Source: JBBDIX01 sp040880235
Lineage (GTDB): Bacteria > Actinomycetota > Nitriliruptoria > Nitriliruptorales > Nitriliruptoraceae
Reading direction: 5' to 3'
Length of the DNA stretch: 33,550 nucleotides
Assembly: GCA_040880235.1 (NCBI GenBank)
Contig: JBBDIX010000027.1
Location: forward strand, 1-33,550
Made by a program: the position numbers and the translations under genes. Of this stretch, positions 17,328 through 26,631 are shown in pieces. Every line of letters begins with the position of its first letter. Position 1 is the first letter of the stretch. A model generated the notes under the pieces. It was not told where the DNA came from. It ran no database searches and saw only the letters and a program-made list of their open reading frames with translations.

Positions 17328-18718
17328 GCGTGCACCTCGTGCGCGTCGCCCGCGACGATTGCCGTGACCGCCGCGACGAAGACCTCGCCGCGATGGCGGT
17401 AGTCGCGGAACTGGTCGAACGACGCGCATGCCGGCGCGAGCAGGACCGTGTCACCCGGACGCGCGATCCCCGCCGCCGTGCGCACCGCATCGCCGAGTCC
17501 GTCGACGATGGTCGCCGGGACACCGTGCGCGGCACACACGTCCGCGAGCGCGCGGGCACTGGTCCCGATGAGCAGCGCGTGACGCACCGACGTCAGGTGC
17601 GGACCGAGCGCACCGAGGTCGACGCCCTTGGCGATGCCCCCGGCGATCCACACGATGGGATCCGCGCTCGCCAGTGCGGCCACGGTCGCGTGGGGGTTCG
17701 TGGCCTTCGAGTCGTCGACCCACCGCACACCTCCGGCCACGGCGACGACACGTCCCCGATGTTCCCCGGGTTGCCACCTGCGGGCGACCCGGGCGATGGC
17801 GTCGGCGTCGGCCCCGACGAGTCGGGCGGCAGTCGCCGCCGCGCACAGGTTGGCGACGTGGTGCTCAGCGCTCGCCGCCAGTTCCGCTGTCGCGATGACC
17901 GCGCGTGCCTCGCCATCGACCGTGCAGACCAGGTGACCGTCGACGACGCCGACGCCGCGCTGCACTCCGCGGCGCGCGCTGAACGATGCGTGCCCAGCCG
18001 GGGCCCGGCGGTCCCTCAGCGCGACCGTGGCCGGATCGTCGTCGTTGGCGACCGCCCAGTCTCCCTCGACCTGAGCCTCCCAGATCCTGGCCTTTGCCTC
18101 CGCGTAGGCATCGAGGTCCCGGTGCCAGTCCAGGTGGTCCGCGGCGAGGTTCAGCACGACACCGACCCGGCAGCGTATGAGTCCCGCGAACCGCAACTGG
18201 AAACTGGAGAACTCCACGACGAACAGGGTGGACGCATCGTGCTCGAGCACCGCATCCGAGACGGTCAGCCCGATGTTTCCGCAGGCGACGACCGGGCGTC
18301 CGCCCTCCTCCAGGATGGCCGCGAGCAGTTCCGTGGTCGACGTCTTGCCGTTGGTCCCGGTGACCCCGAGGACGGTTCGTGGCCGCAGCGCCAGTGCGAA
18401 CTGGGGCTCGGACCAGATCGGGAGTCCCGCGACCTCGGCTCGGTGCAGCAGCGGGTCGTGTTCGGGAACCCCGGGCGACGGCACCACCAGGTCGACTGCC
18501 AGCGTGGCAGGATCGACGTCGGGGTCGACACGCACGGACGGACCGAGGTCACGCATGGCGTCGGCGCCCGCGTGGGACTCGTCGCGATCGACGACGACCA
18601 CCTCGACATCGTGGGCCATCGCGAGCCTGACGGCGCCACGAGCTGACGCGCCCACACCCACCACCAGGACGCGCCGCACCCGGGCGACGTCGATCCGATC
18701 AGCCTCCGCGGCGGTCAC
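17324..18718 (-). CDS. murD: UDP-N-acetylmuramoyl-L-alanine-D-glutamate ligase (MurD)
   Basis: A 464-aa Mur ligase that adds D-Glu to UDP-MurNAc-L-Ala. The N-terminal Rossmann-like domain starts with VLVVGVGASARGAV. The ATP site GTNGKTSTT is at 121-129, followed by VVEFSSFQL, LNLAADHLDWH and the C-terminal WVDDSKATNPHAT and LLAPACASFDQF, which are diagnostic for MurD. The GTG at 18718 overlaps the mraY stop as GTGA; the longer open frame lies within mraY. Confidence 0.97.
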   Translation of the reverse strand: MTAAEADRIDVARVRRVLVVGVGASARGAVRLAMAHDVEVVVVDRDESHAGADAMRDLGPSVRVDPDVDPATLAVDLVVPSPGVPEHDPLLHRAEVAGLPIWSEPQFALALRPRTVLGVTGTNGKTSTTELLAAILEEGGRPVVACGNIGLTVSDAVLEHDASTLFVVEFSSFQLRFAGLIRCRVGVVLNLAADHLDWHRDLDAYAEAKARIWEAQVEGDWAVANDDDPATVALRDRRAPAGHASFSARRGVQRGVGVVDGHLVCTVDGEARAVIATAELAASAEHHVANLCAAATAARLVGADADAIARVARRWQPGEHRGRVVAVAGGVRWVDDSKATNPHATVAALASADPIVWIAGGIAKGVDLGALGPHLTSVRHALLIGTSARALADVCAAHGVPATIVDGLGDAVRTAAGIARPGDTVLLAPACASFDQFRDYRHRGEVFVAAVTAIVAGDAHEVHA

Positions 18719-19749
18719 AGCACCGGTCCGATCCGACTGAACCACTCCGCATAGAACACACCCAGTCCCAGCGCGACCCCGATGCCCGCAATGATCCAGA
18801 ACCGCACCATGATGGTGATCTCCGCCCAGCCCTTCAGTTCGAAGTGATGGTGGATCGGCGCCATGCGGAACACCCGTCGTCGGGTGGTGCGGAACACCGC
18901 CACCTGCAGGATCACCGAGACCGTCTCCATCACGAACAGGCCACCGAGCACGACGAGCAGCAACTGGGTGTTGGTCGCCACCGAGATCGCCGCGAGCAGC
19001 CCACCAAGGGCCAACGAGCCCGTGTCCCCCATGAAGATGCGCGCGGGCGGCGCGTTGTGCCACAGGAAGCCTGCACAGGCCGTCAGGGCCGCGGCGGCGA
19101 TGATCGCGACGTCCAGCGCCTCGCTGGCCCCCAACGGGTACGCATCGGCGTTGCGGAACTGCCAGAAGGCGATCAGCGTGTACGCACCGAACACCAGCGC
19201 CGCCGAACCTGCGGCCAGCCCGTCGAGCCCGTCGGTCAGGTTGACCGCGTTGGAGAAACCGGTGAGCAGCAGGAAGATCCACAGGGCGAAGGCCCAACCC
19301 GGGACGTCGAAGGCCACCTCACCGACCACCGAGATGTTCTGCGGAATCCCTCCGACCAGGGGACCCAACCAGGCGAATGCCCCGGCGATCAGTGCCTGCC
19401 CGGAGAACTTCATCGCCTTGTTCAGACCGAGGTTGCGCTGCATGCGCAGCTTGATCAGGTCATCGGCGAACCCCACCGCAGCCATGGCCACGAACGTGCC
19501 CAGAATGAGCAGTCCGGTCGCGGTCAGACGGGTCGACCCGAGGTGCGCAAAGAGGAACGCGACCACTGCGCCGAGCACGATGACGGCGCCGCCCATCGTC
19601 GGGGTCCCCGCCTTGGACTGGTGCGACTCCGGCCCCTCGTCACGGATCGGCTGTCCGAAACCGTGATCACGAAACCAGGAGATGGCCAGCGGCGCGCCCG
19701 CCAGTGCGATCACGAAGGCGATCGTGCCGCCGATCAGGATGGCGATCAT
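18715..19749 (-). CDS. mraY: Phospho-MurNAc-pentapeptide translocase (MraY)
   Basis: A 344-aa polytopic membrane enzyme that transfers phospho-MurNAc-pentapeptide to undecaprenyl phosphate, making lipid I. About ten hydrophobic segments are visible. Diagnostic motifs are GTPTMGG (49-54), the aspartate pair in GFADDLIKL (D96, D97), NAVNLTDGLDGLA, MGDTGSLALGG and PIHHHFELKGW. The ATG at 19749 overlaps the murF stop as ATGA. It is the bridge between the cytoplasmic Mur ligases and MurG. Confidence 0.98.
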   Translation of the reverse strand: MIAILIGGTIAFVIALAGAPLAISWFRDHGFGQPIRDEGPESHQSKAGTPTMGGAVIVLGAVVAFLFAHLGSTRLTATGLLILGTFVAMAAVGFADDLIKLRMQRNLGLNKAMKFSGQALIAGAFAWLGPLVGGIPQNISVVGEVAFDVPGWAFALWIFLLLTGFSNAVNLTDGLDGLAAGSAALVFGAYTLIAFWQFRNADAYPLGASEALDVAIIAAAALTACAGFLWHNAPPARIFMGDTGSLALGGLLAAISVATNTQLLLVVLGGLFVMETVSVILQVAVFRTTRRRVFRMAPIHHHFELKGWAEITIMVRFWIIAGIGVALGLGVFYAEWFSRIGPVL

Positions 19750-21164
19750 CGGCGCGTCCCCTGGCGGTCCTCGGTGGACGTCTCCGCGACGGGGTCGGCG
19801 CGCCCGGTGAGCGCGTCGACCACACGGTCGAGGCCCGCAACCCGCGAGGCCTTGACGAGCACGACCTGCCCGACGGGTGGCTCGCGGCGCAGGAGTTCGA
19901 CCGCGTCCTCGATGGTGTCCGCCCGAAGGGCGCGTGTCGAGGACCGACGATTCTCGACACCCTCGATGATCCCTGCAGCCTCGGTCCCGATGACGACGAC
20001 GCGGTCGACGCCGAGCGCGCGACAGTGTTCGCCGATCGAGACGTGCGCATCGTGCGCTCCGGCGCCCATCTCCGCCATGACGCCGAGGACGGCGGTGGTC
20101 GAGCGTCCCGCAGCGAGGTCGACGAGGGTGTCGAGCGCGGCTCGCATCGAGGTCGGGTTGGCGTTGTAGGTGTCATCGACGATGGTCACCCCGCCCGCCT
20201 CGAGCACCTGTCCCCGCCAGGCGCTGATACGGGCGGCCTCGATGGCCCCGACGGCCTTGTCCACGCTGCCGTCCACGTGCCCACAGGCCGCGAGCGCGAG
20301 CAGCACGTTGACCACCTGGTGTCGACCCGGCAGCGGCGCGCGCACCTCGACGTCGCCCCACGGGGTGTGGACGTCCAGGCACGCGTGAGCCGATGCGTCG
20401 AGTACGACGGATCGGACCCCGACGTCGGCGTCGACCGCCCCCGGCTCGGCCGAGACACGAACGACGCCGGGCGCGACGCTCGCCATGTCGGCGACGCGTG
20501 GGTCGGCGACGTTGAGGACCGCGACGCCTGCAGGTCCGAGCGCCTCGACGAGCTCCTGCTTCGTGCGTGCGATCGACGCGAGATCCCCGAAGGGACCGAG
20601 GTGCACGGGTGCCACCGCAGTGACGATCGACACATCCGGTTCGACGAGCGCCGCGAGGGGCGCGATGTCGCCGACGTGACGAGCCCCGATCTCGGCCACG
20701 AGGACGTCGGTGTCGGAGTCGAGGCCGAGCAGGGTGAGCGGTACCCCGATCTCGTTGTTGAACGATGCACGCGATGCGTGCACGAGATGCGTGGCACCGA
20801 GACCCTGGGCGACGAGGTCCTTGACGGTGGTCTTGCCCACCGAACCGGTCACCGCGACTGCCACCGGATCCACCGCCAGGCGAACGGCGTGGGCCAGGCG
20901 CGCCAGCGCGTCGTACGCATCGCCGACGAGCACGTGCGGGACGTCGCCTCCAGGGTGTCGCTCGACCAGCGCCGCGACGGCGCCGGCCTCCACCGCGGCG
21001 GCGACGAAGTCGTGCCCGTCGTGTCGATCTCCCCGCAGTGCGACGAACAGGGTGTCGGGCTCGACGTGTCGAGAGTCCGTGGTCACCTGGCGCACGATCC
21101 GACCGGGGTCCGAGGCCGTACCTCCGCAGACCTCCGCGATGCGCCCGAGTGGCATCTCGATCAT
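19746..21164 (-). CDS. murF: UDP-MurNAc-tripeptide-D-alanyl-D-alanine ligase (MurF)
   Basis: A 472-aa Mur ligase that adds D-Ala-D-Ala to UDP-MurNAc-tripeptide. The N-terminal domain contains TTDSRHVEPDTLFVAL. The ATP loop is GSVGKTT (107-113), and SFNNEIGVPLTLL and the C-terminal VDDTYNANPTSM are characteristic of MurF. The ATG at 21164 overlaps the murE stop as ATGA. No ddl gene is in the window, so D-Ala-D-Ala must be made by an enzyme encoded elsewhere. Confidence 0.97.
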   Translation of the reverse strand: MIEMPLGRIAEVCGGTASDPGRIVRQVTTDSRHVEPDTLFVALRGDRHDGHDFVAAAVEAGAVAALVERHPGGDVPHVLVGDAYDALARLAHAVRLAVDPVAVAVTGSVGKTTVKDLVAQGLGATHLVHASRASFNNEIGVPLTLLGLDSDTDVLVAEIGARHVGDIAPLAALVEPDVSIVTAVAPVHLGPFGDLASIARTKQELVEALGPAGVAVLNVADPRVADMASVAPGVVRVSAEPGAVDADVGVRSVVLDASAHACLDVHTPWGDVEVRAPLPGRHQVVNVLLALAACGHVDGSVDKAVGAIEAARISAWRGQVLEAGGVTIVDDTYNANPTSMRAALDTLVDLAAGRSTTAVLGVMAEMGAGAHDAHVSIGEHCRALGVDRVVVIGTEAAGIIEGVENRRSSTRALRADTIEDAVELLRREPPVGQVVLVKASRVAGLDRVVDALTGRADPVAETSTEDRQGTRR

Positions 21165-22666
21165 GAGGCGGCCTCGGAACCCACCGGCGTGTTGCTGCTC
21201 GTCAGCAGACGCCGGGCCACCTGGTGATCATCGAAGTCGATGGTCCGGTCGGCGAACTGCTGGGTGGTCTCGTGACCCTTGCCCGCGATCACCACGACGT
21301 CACCCGCACCTGCCTCGGCGAGTGCCGTCGCGATCGCGGCCTCGCGGTCGGGCTCGACGACGACCCGCACCGGTGGATCGGCGGCCCGCACGCCGGTGAC
21401 GATCGCGTCGATGATCCCGAGGGGATCCTCGCTGCGGGGATTGTCCGAGGTGACCACCACGACGTCGGCGCCCGCTGCGGCAGCCCCCATGGGCCCGCGC
21501 TTGTCGCGGTCTCGGTCACCGCCGGCCCCGAGCACGAGCACGAGCCGGCCGCCGTCCTCGAGGGTGTCGCGCACGGCATGTACGACGCTTCGGATCGCCT
21601 CGGGCGTGTGTGCGTAGTCGACGAGGACGTCGAAGGGTTGTCCGGCGTCGACACGTTCGAGCCGTCCACGGATCGGGGAGGTGTTCGCCACACCGTGGAT
21701 CGCCGATGCCACGTCGACACCGGCTCGCACCGCGGCCACGACGGCCTGCACAGCATTCGTGACGTTGTACGCGCCCACGAGGCGTGTCGAGACCTCGAGG
21801 GTGTCCTCGCCCCATCGGACCTGCGCCGTGGCGCCCGCCCGGGTGGACCGTTCGTCCACGATCCGAACCGTTGCATCCGGGGACCGGCCGACGGTGTCGA
21901 CGTCAGAGCCGATCCGAGCGACGAGTCGTCGACCCCAGTCGTCGTCGATGCAGATCACGGCCCGGTCGCACCGGCCGGGGTCGAAGAGGTGTGCCTTGGC
22001 GTCGAAGTACCGGTCCATCGTCTCGTGCCAGTCGAGGTGGTCCTGGGACAGGTTGGTGAACACCCCGACGGCGAAGTGGGTGCCGTCCACACGGTGCAGG
22101 TCGAGCCCGTGCGACGAGACCTCCATGGACACGGCGTCCACACCACGATCCCACATGCGCGCGAGCAGTCGCTGCAGGTCGGTTCCCTCCGGGGTCGTGC
22201 GTCCGCCGGGTTCTCCTTCACCGTGGATGCGGGTCTCGACGGTCCCGAGCAGCCCGGTGCCCAGGCCCGCCGCACCGAACGCGGACTCGAGCAGGTGGGC
22301 CACGGTCGTCTTGCCGTTGGTGCCGGTGACCCCGACGACGCGCAGGCGGTGGCTCGGATGCCCGTGGATGGCCGCAGCGGCAGGGCCCGTCGCCGCGCGC
22401 ACGTCGGTCACACGCAGGCTCGGGACGTCGACGTGCACCTCACGGTCGACCAGCACGGCACCCGCGCCGCGCGCGACGGCGTCCTCCACATGGTCGTGAC
22501 CGTCGGTGACGGTGCCGGGAATCGCGCAGAACAGCCCCCCCGGTCGGACCGCTCGACTGTCGTGCGTCGCGTCCACGAGCAGCGGATCACCCGCCTGCGA
22601 TGGACCACCGGCGAGCAGCCCGGCAGCGCCGAGGTCCGCCGCGATGGTGGCCAGGGTCGCGGGCAC
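21161..22666 (-). CDS. murE: UDP-MurNAc-tripeptide synthetase, meso-DAP type (MurE)
   Basis: A 501-aa Mur ligase adding the third amino acid. THDSRAVRPGGLFCAIPG lies in the N-domain, the ATP loop TGTNGKTT at 114-121, and SHGLDLHRV follows. DNPRSEDP in the C-terminal domain is the DNPR signature of meso-diaminopimelate-specific enzymes, suggesting mDAP-type peptidoglycan. The start is the GTG at 22666, because AGGAG lies about 5 nt upstream (the sequence reads GAGGAGCAACGTG). The open frame continues upstream to 22768 but with a low-complexity, Arg-rich sequence and no ribosome binding site. Unlike its neighbours it does not overlap the upstream gene: 153 bp separate it from ftsI. Confidence 0.96.
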   Translation of the reverse strand: MPATLATIAADLGAAGLLAGGPSQAGDPLLVDATHDSRAVRPGGLFCAIPGTVTDGHDHVEDAVARGAGAVLVDREVHVDVPSLRVTDVRAATGPAAAAIHGHPSHRLRVVGVTGTNGKTTVAHLLESAFGAAGLGTGLLGTVETRIHGEGEPGGRTTPEGTDLQRLLARMWDRGVDAVSMEVSSHGLDLHRVDGTHFAVGVFTNLSQDHLDWHETMDRYFDAKAHLFDPGRCDRAVICIDDDWGRRLVARIGSDVDTVGRSPDATVRIVDERSTRAGATAQVRWGEDTLEVSTRLVGAYNVTNAVQAVVAAVRAGVDVASAIHGVANTSPIRGRLERVDAGQPFDVLVDYAHTPEAIRSVVHAVRDTLEDGGRLVLVLGAGGDRDRDKRGPMGAAAAGADVVVVTSDNPRSEDPLGIIDAIVTGVRAADPPVRVVVEPDREAAIATALAEAGAGDVVVIAGKGHETTQQFADRTIDFDDHQVARRLLTSSNTPVGSEAAS

Positions 22667-22819
22667 GTTGCTCCTCGGGGTGAAGTTCCGGGCACGGCAC
22701 ACGCGTACCCACACGGCCGCGGTCGCCGCTCGTCGAGCGTAACGCCACGACCTGCTGCGTCCGTGCACCTTCGAACCCGTCCGGACGGGCAGATGGACGG
22801 CCAGCGCATGCGGATCCGC
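22667..22819 (-). promoter_or_regulatory. ftsI-murE gap with a 14-bp palindrome
   Basis: This is one of two sizeable gaps in the mraZ-ftsZ run. It contains the perfect palindrome CCCGTCCGGACGGG (22776-22789) and, on the minus strand, a TACGCT hexamer (22736-22741) that could be a -10, about 70 nt before the murE start; I find no matching -35. An internal promoter or operator for the mur genes is possible. The palindrome could also fold into a short GC-rich hairpin past ftsI, but no T-run follows. Confidence 0.35.
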
Positions 22820-24706
22820 TCAGTCGACAGGCCCCGGCTCGAGTCCGTCGACAACCGGCGTCTCCTGACTGGCTGCAACGACGGCCTGCTCACGGGCGTC
22901 GCCGATCGCGGCCTCGAGGGTCCCGTCGGCACGATCGGGCGGGACCCCTCGCGCGCGCAGTGCAGCGAGCATGACCTCACGGAACAGGGGCGCAGCGACG
23001 ACTCCGCCGTAGATGGGGGTCGGTTCGTCGACCATCACGGCGACGATGATCCGCGGGTCGCTCGCAGGGGCCAACCCGGCGAAGGTGGCGACGTACTGGT
23101 CCGAGTAACCGGGTCCGTCCGTGTTCGGCTTCCGTGCGGTGCCGGTCTTGCCCCCCACCGAGTATCCCGGCAGGCGGGCGAGCGTTCCCGTCGCCTGCTC
23201 ACCGTCCACCGCCCGCACGAGCATGCCACGAACCTCCGCGGCGGTGTCCGCAGACACGACGCGCCGGCCCTCGGTGGTCGCCGTGGGGACGAGGCGGCCG
23301 TCGTGTCCGATCGTGCCTCGCAGCAGGCGCGGATCGAGTGCCACGCCGTCGTTCGCGAGCACGCCGTAACCCGCGGCGAACTGCAGCAGCGTGACCGCCA
23401 CCCCCTGGCCGATCGCGATCGTCGGCAGGGACGTTCCCCACCAGTTCTCGTGGGGCATCAGCTGTCCTGCGGACTCCCCCGGAAAGCCGAGTCCCGTGCG
23501 CTCGCCGTAGCCGAACGCCCGGAGGTAGTCATGGAGCCGCTCGGCACCCAGCCGCTGCGCGATCATGATCGTGCCGACATTGCTCGATCGCTCGAGGATC
23601 TCCGCGACGCTCAGGTCCGGGGTCGAACGTGTCGACAGGTCGGAGAACTCGTGATCGCTGACCTGCAGCGTCGCGGGCACCTCGATCCGGGTCGCCGCAC
23701 CGACGAGTCCCTCCTCGATCGCCGCCGCGAACGTGAACGCCTTCTGGCTGGAACCCGGCTCGAAGGCGTCGGTCACGGCCCGGTTGCGCCATGCCTCCAC
23801 GTCGACCTGCTGGCGATCGTTCGGATCGAACCCGGGAGCCGATGCCATGGCCAACACCTCGAAGGTGCGGGCGTCGAGCACCACCACGCTCGCTCCGAGC
23901 GCGGAGTGCTCCTCGATGGCCGCGGCCGCGGCACGCTCCGCCGCGTGCTGGATCTCCCGGTCGAGCGTCAGCACGACGTCCGTCCCGGCCACGGCCTCGG
24001 TCAGTCGCCGGAATCCCGAGGCGATCTCGAGACCAGAGGGAGCCCGTTCGACGGCCAGCTGTCCGGGCAGTCCACGGAGCACGTCGTCATAGACGGACTC
24101 GAGTCCCTGCAGTCCGACTCCGTCGATGTCGGTGAATCCGACCACGTGGGCAGCGAGCCCACCGGTGGGATACTCGCGTCGCGGCTCGGTGAGCACGTCG
24201 ATTCCGCGGATCCCCAGTGCGCGGACGGCTTCACCGACCTCCCAGTCGAGCTGGCGAGACAGGTAGGCGAAGTGGCTGTCGCGCGACAGCTGGTCGGCCA
24301 CGTGCTGCTCGCTGCGGCCGATGACCGGCGCGATCCGAGCCGCCGCCTCCTCGATCGAGACCGCGGGCAGCACACGTGTCCCCGGCTCCGATTCCCACGG
24401 TTGGAACACGCGTGGGTTGGCGACGATGGTGACGCTGTCGACCGACGTCGCCAGGACCTCACCGTTGCGGTCGTAGACCCGTCCACGCGACGCAGGCAGG
24501 TCGATCAGGCGTTCTCGCTGGCGTGCGCCACGCTCCGCGTACTCCTCGGCGTTGACGATCTGGATGTTGACCAGCTGCCCGACGGCGAGCAGGACGCAGA
24601 GTCCGTACACGACCACGAGCGAACGGATCCGCCGGAACGCCAGTCCCGCGGCGCGGGGCCCGATCCGGGTGCCGCTCGACGCGGGCCGCGGGCCCGTCGC
24701 GGTCAT
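22820..24706 (-). CDS. ftsI: Penicillin-binding protein, FtsI/PBP3 transpeptidase
   Basis: A 628-aa class B PBP that cross-links septal peptidoglycan with FtsW. It has a short cytoplasmic N-terminus, one membrane anchor (about 29-50), a pedestal domain that opens with RGRVYDRNGEVLA, and the transpeptidase domain. The active-site triad is complete: SxxK as SSQK (S319, K322), SxN as SSN (374-376) and KTG (520-522). The SxxK context is EPGSSQKAFT where EPGST-K is commonest. There is no C-terminal PASTA domain. The ATG at 24706 overlaps the ftsL-like gene stop as ATGA. Confidence 0.96.
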   Translation of the reverse strand: MTATGPRPASSGTRIGPRAAGLAFRRIRSLVVVYGLCVLLAVGQLVNIQIVNAEEYAERGARQRERLIDLPASRGRVYDRNGEVLATSVDSVTIVANPRVFQPWESEPGTRVLPAVSIEEAAARIAPVIGRSEQHVADQLSRDSHFAYLSRQLDWEVGEAVRALGIRGIDVLTEPRREYPTGGLAAHVVGFTDIDGVGLQGLESVYDDVLRGLPGQLAVERAPSGLEIASGFRRLTEAVAGTDVVLTLDREIQHAAERAAAAAIEEHSALGASVVVLDARTFEVLAMASAPGFDPNDRQQVDVEAWRNRAVTDAFEPGSSQKAFTFAAAIEEGLVGAATRIEVPATLQVSDHEFSDLSTRSTPDLSVAEILERSSNVGTIMIAQRLGAERLHDYLRAFGYGERTGLGFPGESAGQLMPHENWWGTSLPTIAIGQGVAVTLLQFAAGYGVLANDGVALDPRLLRGTIGHDGRLVPTATTEGRRVVSADTAAEVRGMLVRAVDGEQATGTLARLPGYSVGGKTGTARKPNTDGPGYSDQYVATFAGLAPASDPRIIVAVMVDEPTPIYGGVVAAPLFREVMLAALRARGVPPDRADGTLEAAIGDAREQAVVAASQETPVVDGLEPGPVD

Positions 24707-25206
24707 CCAGCGCCCAGCGACAGGACGGACTTGACGCGATCAGTCGTGTACGCATCGATGCCTCTGACCGTCCCCGACCGCCCGTTCGCGACGGCGCGAT
24801 CCGCGGGCAGGGGACGCTCGACCTGCAGGTGGCGGAACGACGACGCCTGCACGAGACCCTGCTCGTGGGCGATGTCGCGGATGCGCGCAGGATCCTCGAG
24901 CGCGGCGACCTGCGCGACGAGCTGGCCGTAGGCGCGTTCGTGGGCATCGATCCGCGTCTGCAGATCACGTGCCTCGACGGCCGTACCGGCGGCCGCCGCA
25001 CTGAGTCCGACGACTCCGAACACGGCTCCCGCGAGGATGGCGCAGACCAGCAGCAGGTACGCGAGCACGTGTCGTCGGCGGACCCGGGGCACCACCCGCA
25101 ACGGGGGCGCGGACGCGCCGGGCGTCACCGGTGCCGTCGGCGTTCGGGCACGAGCCGGTGCCGCCCTGACGGCGGAACCACGCATCGGCGCGGAGATCGC
25201 GCTCAT
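24703..25206 (-). CDS. ftsL: FtsL-like divisome protein
   Basis: A 167-aa bitopic protein between rsmH and ftsI, the classic ftsL position. A basic, Pro/Ala-rich cytoplasmic segment (1-46) precedes one membrane helix (about 47-72) and a short coiled coil (about 76-104, VEARDLQTRIDAHERAYGQL). DPARIRDIAHEQGL resembles the conserved end of FtsL/FtsB proteins. The primary sequence of the family is poorly conserved, so the call rests on topology and position. The ATG at 25206 follows GGAGGTG by 6 nt and overlaps the rsmH stop as ATGA. A longer frame to 25368 lies inside rsmH. Confidence 0.85.
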   Translation of the reverse strand: MSAISAPMRGSAVRAAPARARTPTAPVTPGASAPPLRVVPRVRRRHVLAYLLLVCAILAGAVFGVVGLSAAAAGTAVEARDLQTRIDAHERAYGQLVAQVAALEDPARIRDIAHEQGLVQASSFRHLQVERPLPADRAVANGRSGTVRGIDAYTTDRVKSVLSLGAG

Positions 25207-26159
25207 GGGCCCACCTCCAGGCGTCGCACGGCGCGCAGCAGTGCCGAACGTGCGCGGGGGTTCTCGGCGACCTCGGCGTCGCCCGGCCGCTCGGGCCGAC
25301 GCACCAGGTGTTCCACCCGCGGCGACCGACCACAGGCGCACACCGCGAGACCCACCGGGCAGATGCATCCCCGGGCCGCACGGGCAAAGGCCTGCTTCAC
25401 CCGACGATCCTCGAGGCTGTGGTAGCTCAGGACGACCGCGACACCGCCCTCGACCAGGCGGTCCACCACCATGTCGAGCACCCCGTCGAGTGCCTCGAGT
25501 TCATCGTTGACCGCGATCCGCAACGCCTGGAAGGTGCGGGTCGCGGGATGCCCTCCGGTCCGCCTCGTCGCCGCAGGGATCGCGTCGCGCACCACCTCGG
25601 CGAGGTCGGTCGTCGAGGTGATCGGCCGCGCCGCGACGACCGCGTGGGCGATCCGATCGGCGAAGCGCTCGTCGCCGTGGTGCCGTAGGACGCGGGCGAT
25701 GTCGCTCGCCGTCCAGGTGTTGACGACGTCGCTGGCCGTGAGCACCCCGTCGGGGTCCATCCGCATGTCCAACGGGCCCTCGGAGCGATAGCTGAATCCG
25801 CGCTCCGCATGGTCGAGCTGCATCGATGACAGGCCAAGGTCGAGCAGGACCCCGGCGACCCGGCCGATGCCGCGTTCGTCGAGCACGTCGCCCATGCGGT
25901 CGAAACGAGCACGCACGAGATCCACGTCGGCACCGGGCACGTCGAGTCGTTCCCGCGCGAGTTCGAGTGCGACGGGATCGCGGTCGATGCCGACCAGCCG
26001 CGCCGAGCCGTGGCGCGAGACCCGGGCCCGCAGCACGGCGCCCGCATGGCCACCCGCACCGACCGTGCCATCGACGACGACGCCGTCTGGCGCCGTGGCG
26101 AGCAGGTCGGTGACACGGTCGACCATCACGGGAACGTGTGGCGCAGCGGTGGTCATCAT
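25203..26159 (-). CDS. rsmH: 16S rRNA (cytosine-1402-N4) methyltransferase RsmH
   Basis: A 318-aa SAM-dependent methyltransferase (MraW) acting on C1402 of 16S rRNA in the decoding site. The SAM-binding motif is DGTVGAGGHAGAVL (about 30-43); LLDLGLSSMQLD, GPLDMRMD and VVLSYHSLEDR are family hallmarks, and a Cys-rich CICPVGLAVCACG segment near the C-terminus is typical. The start is uncertain among GTG 26165 (overlapping the mraZ stop as GTGA), ATG 26159 and ATG 26156; none has a strong Shine-Dalgarno. I take the first ATG, giving MMTTAAPHVPVM. It lies directly downstream of mraZ and is probably coupled to it. Confidence 0.95.
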   Translation of the reverse strand: MMTTAAPHVPVMVDRVTDLLATAPDGVVVDGTVGAGGHAGAVLRARVSRHGSARLVGIDRDPVALELARERLDVPGADVDLVRARFDRMGDVLDERGIGRVAGVLLDLGLSSMQLDHAERGFSYRSEGPLDMRMDPDGVLTASDVVNTWTASDIARVLRHHGDERFADRIAHAVVAARPITSTTDLAEVVRDAIPAATRRTGGHPATRTFQALRIAVNDELEALDGVLDMVVDRLVEGGVAVVLSYHSLEDRRVKQAFARAARGCICPVGLAVCACGRSPRVEHLVRRPERPGDAEVAENPRARSALLRAVRRLEVGP

Positions 26160-26161
26160 CG

Positions 26162-26587
26162 TCACAACCCCGCGAACGGACCGTCGAGGGTGGCGAAGGC
26201 CTCCTCGGCGGTCTGCCGGTACGAGTCCCACAGACCCCGGTCCCAGATCTCGACCTTCTCGTCGGCGCCGTTGACCGTCAGATCACGCGTGAGCCCGGCG
26301 TAGTCACGCAGGCGGCCGGGGATCGTCACCCGACCCTGCGAGTCCGGCCTCTCCTCGTGGGCACCCGCGATCAGGACGCGCAGGTACGCACGTGCGCGCT
26401 GGTCCTCGCGGGGCACGGATCGGAGTTCCTCCATGCGCCGTTCGAAGGCCGTCAACGGATACACGTCGATGCAGCGGTCCTGGGACGGGACGAAGACGAG
26501 TCCACTGGCCAGGCGATCGCGAAAGCGCGACGGGAGGATCACCCGCCCCTTCGCATCCAGCGTGTGCTGATGCTCTCCGAGGAACAC
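26162..26587 (-). CDS. mraZ: Transcriptional regulator MraZ
   Basis: A 141-aa protein with two AbrB-like repeats: DAKGRVILPSRFRD (11-24) and DSQGRVTIPGRLRD (82-95), the hallmark of MraZ. In other bacteria MraZ forms rings and represses or modulates its own dcw operon through direct repeats near the promoter. The start is the GTG at 26587, with GAGG 11 nt upstream. It is the first gene of the dcw run, and matching boxes are visible upstream at 26632-26668. Confidence 0.96.
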   Translation of the reverse strand: MFLGEHQHTLDAKGRVILPSRFRDRLASGLVFVPSQDRCIDVYPLTAFERRMEELRSVPREDQRARAYLRVLIAGAHEERPDSQGRVTIPGRLRDYAGLTRDLTVNGADEKVEIWDRGLWDSYRQTAEEAFATLDGPFAGL

Positions 26588-26631
26588 CGCCCTGACCTCA
26601 CTTCCACAGGATGGCTGACCTCACCACCCGG

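Noticed and set aside
22667..22768. Longer MurE from the upstream in-frame start
   Set aside because: The extension is Arg-rich and without a ribosome binding site, while GTG 22666 has one.
21224..24931. A 1235-aa plus-strand open frame opposite murE and ftsI
   Set aside because: It mirrors third-position GC of the two real genes on the minus strand and crosses their gap; it has no recognisable domain.
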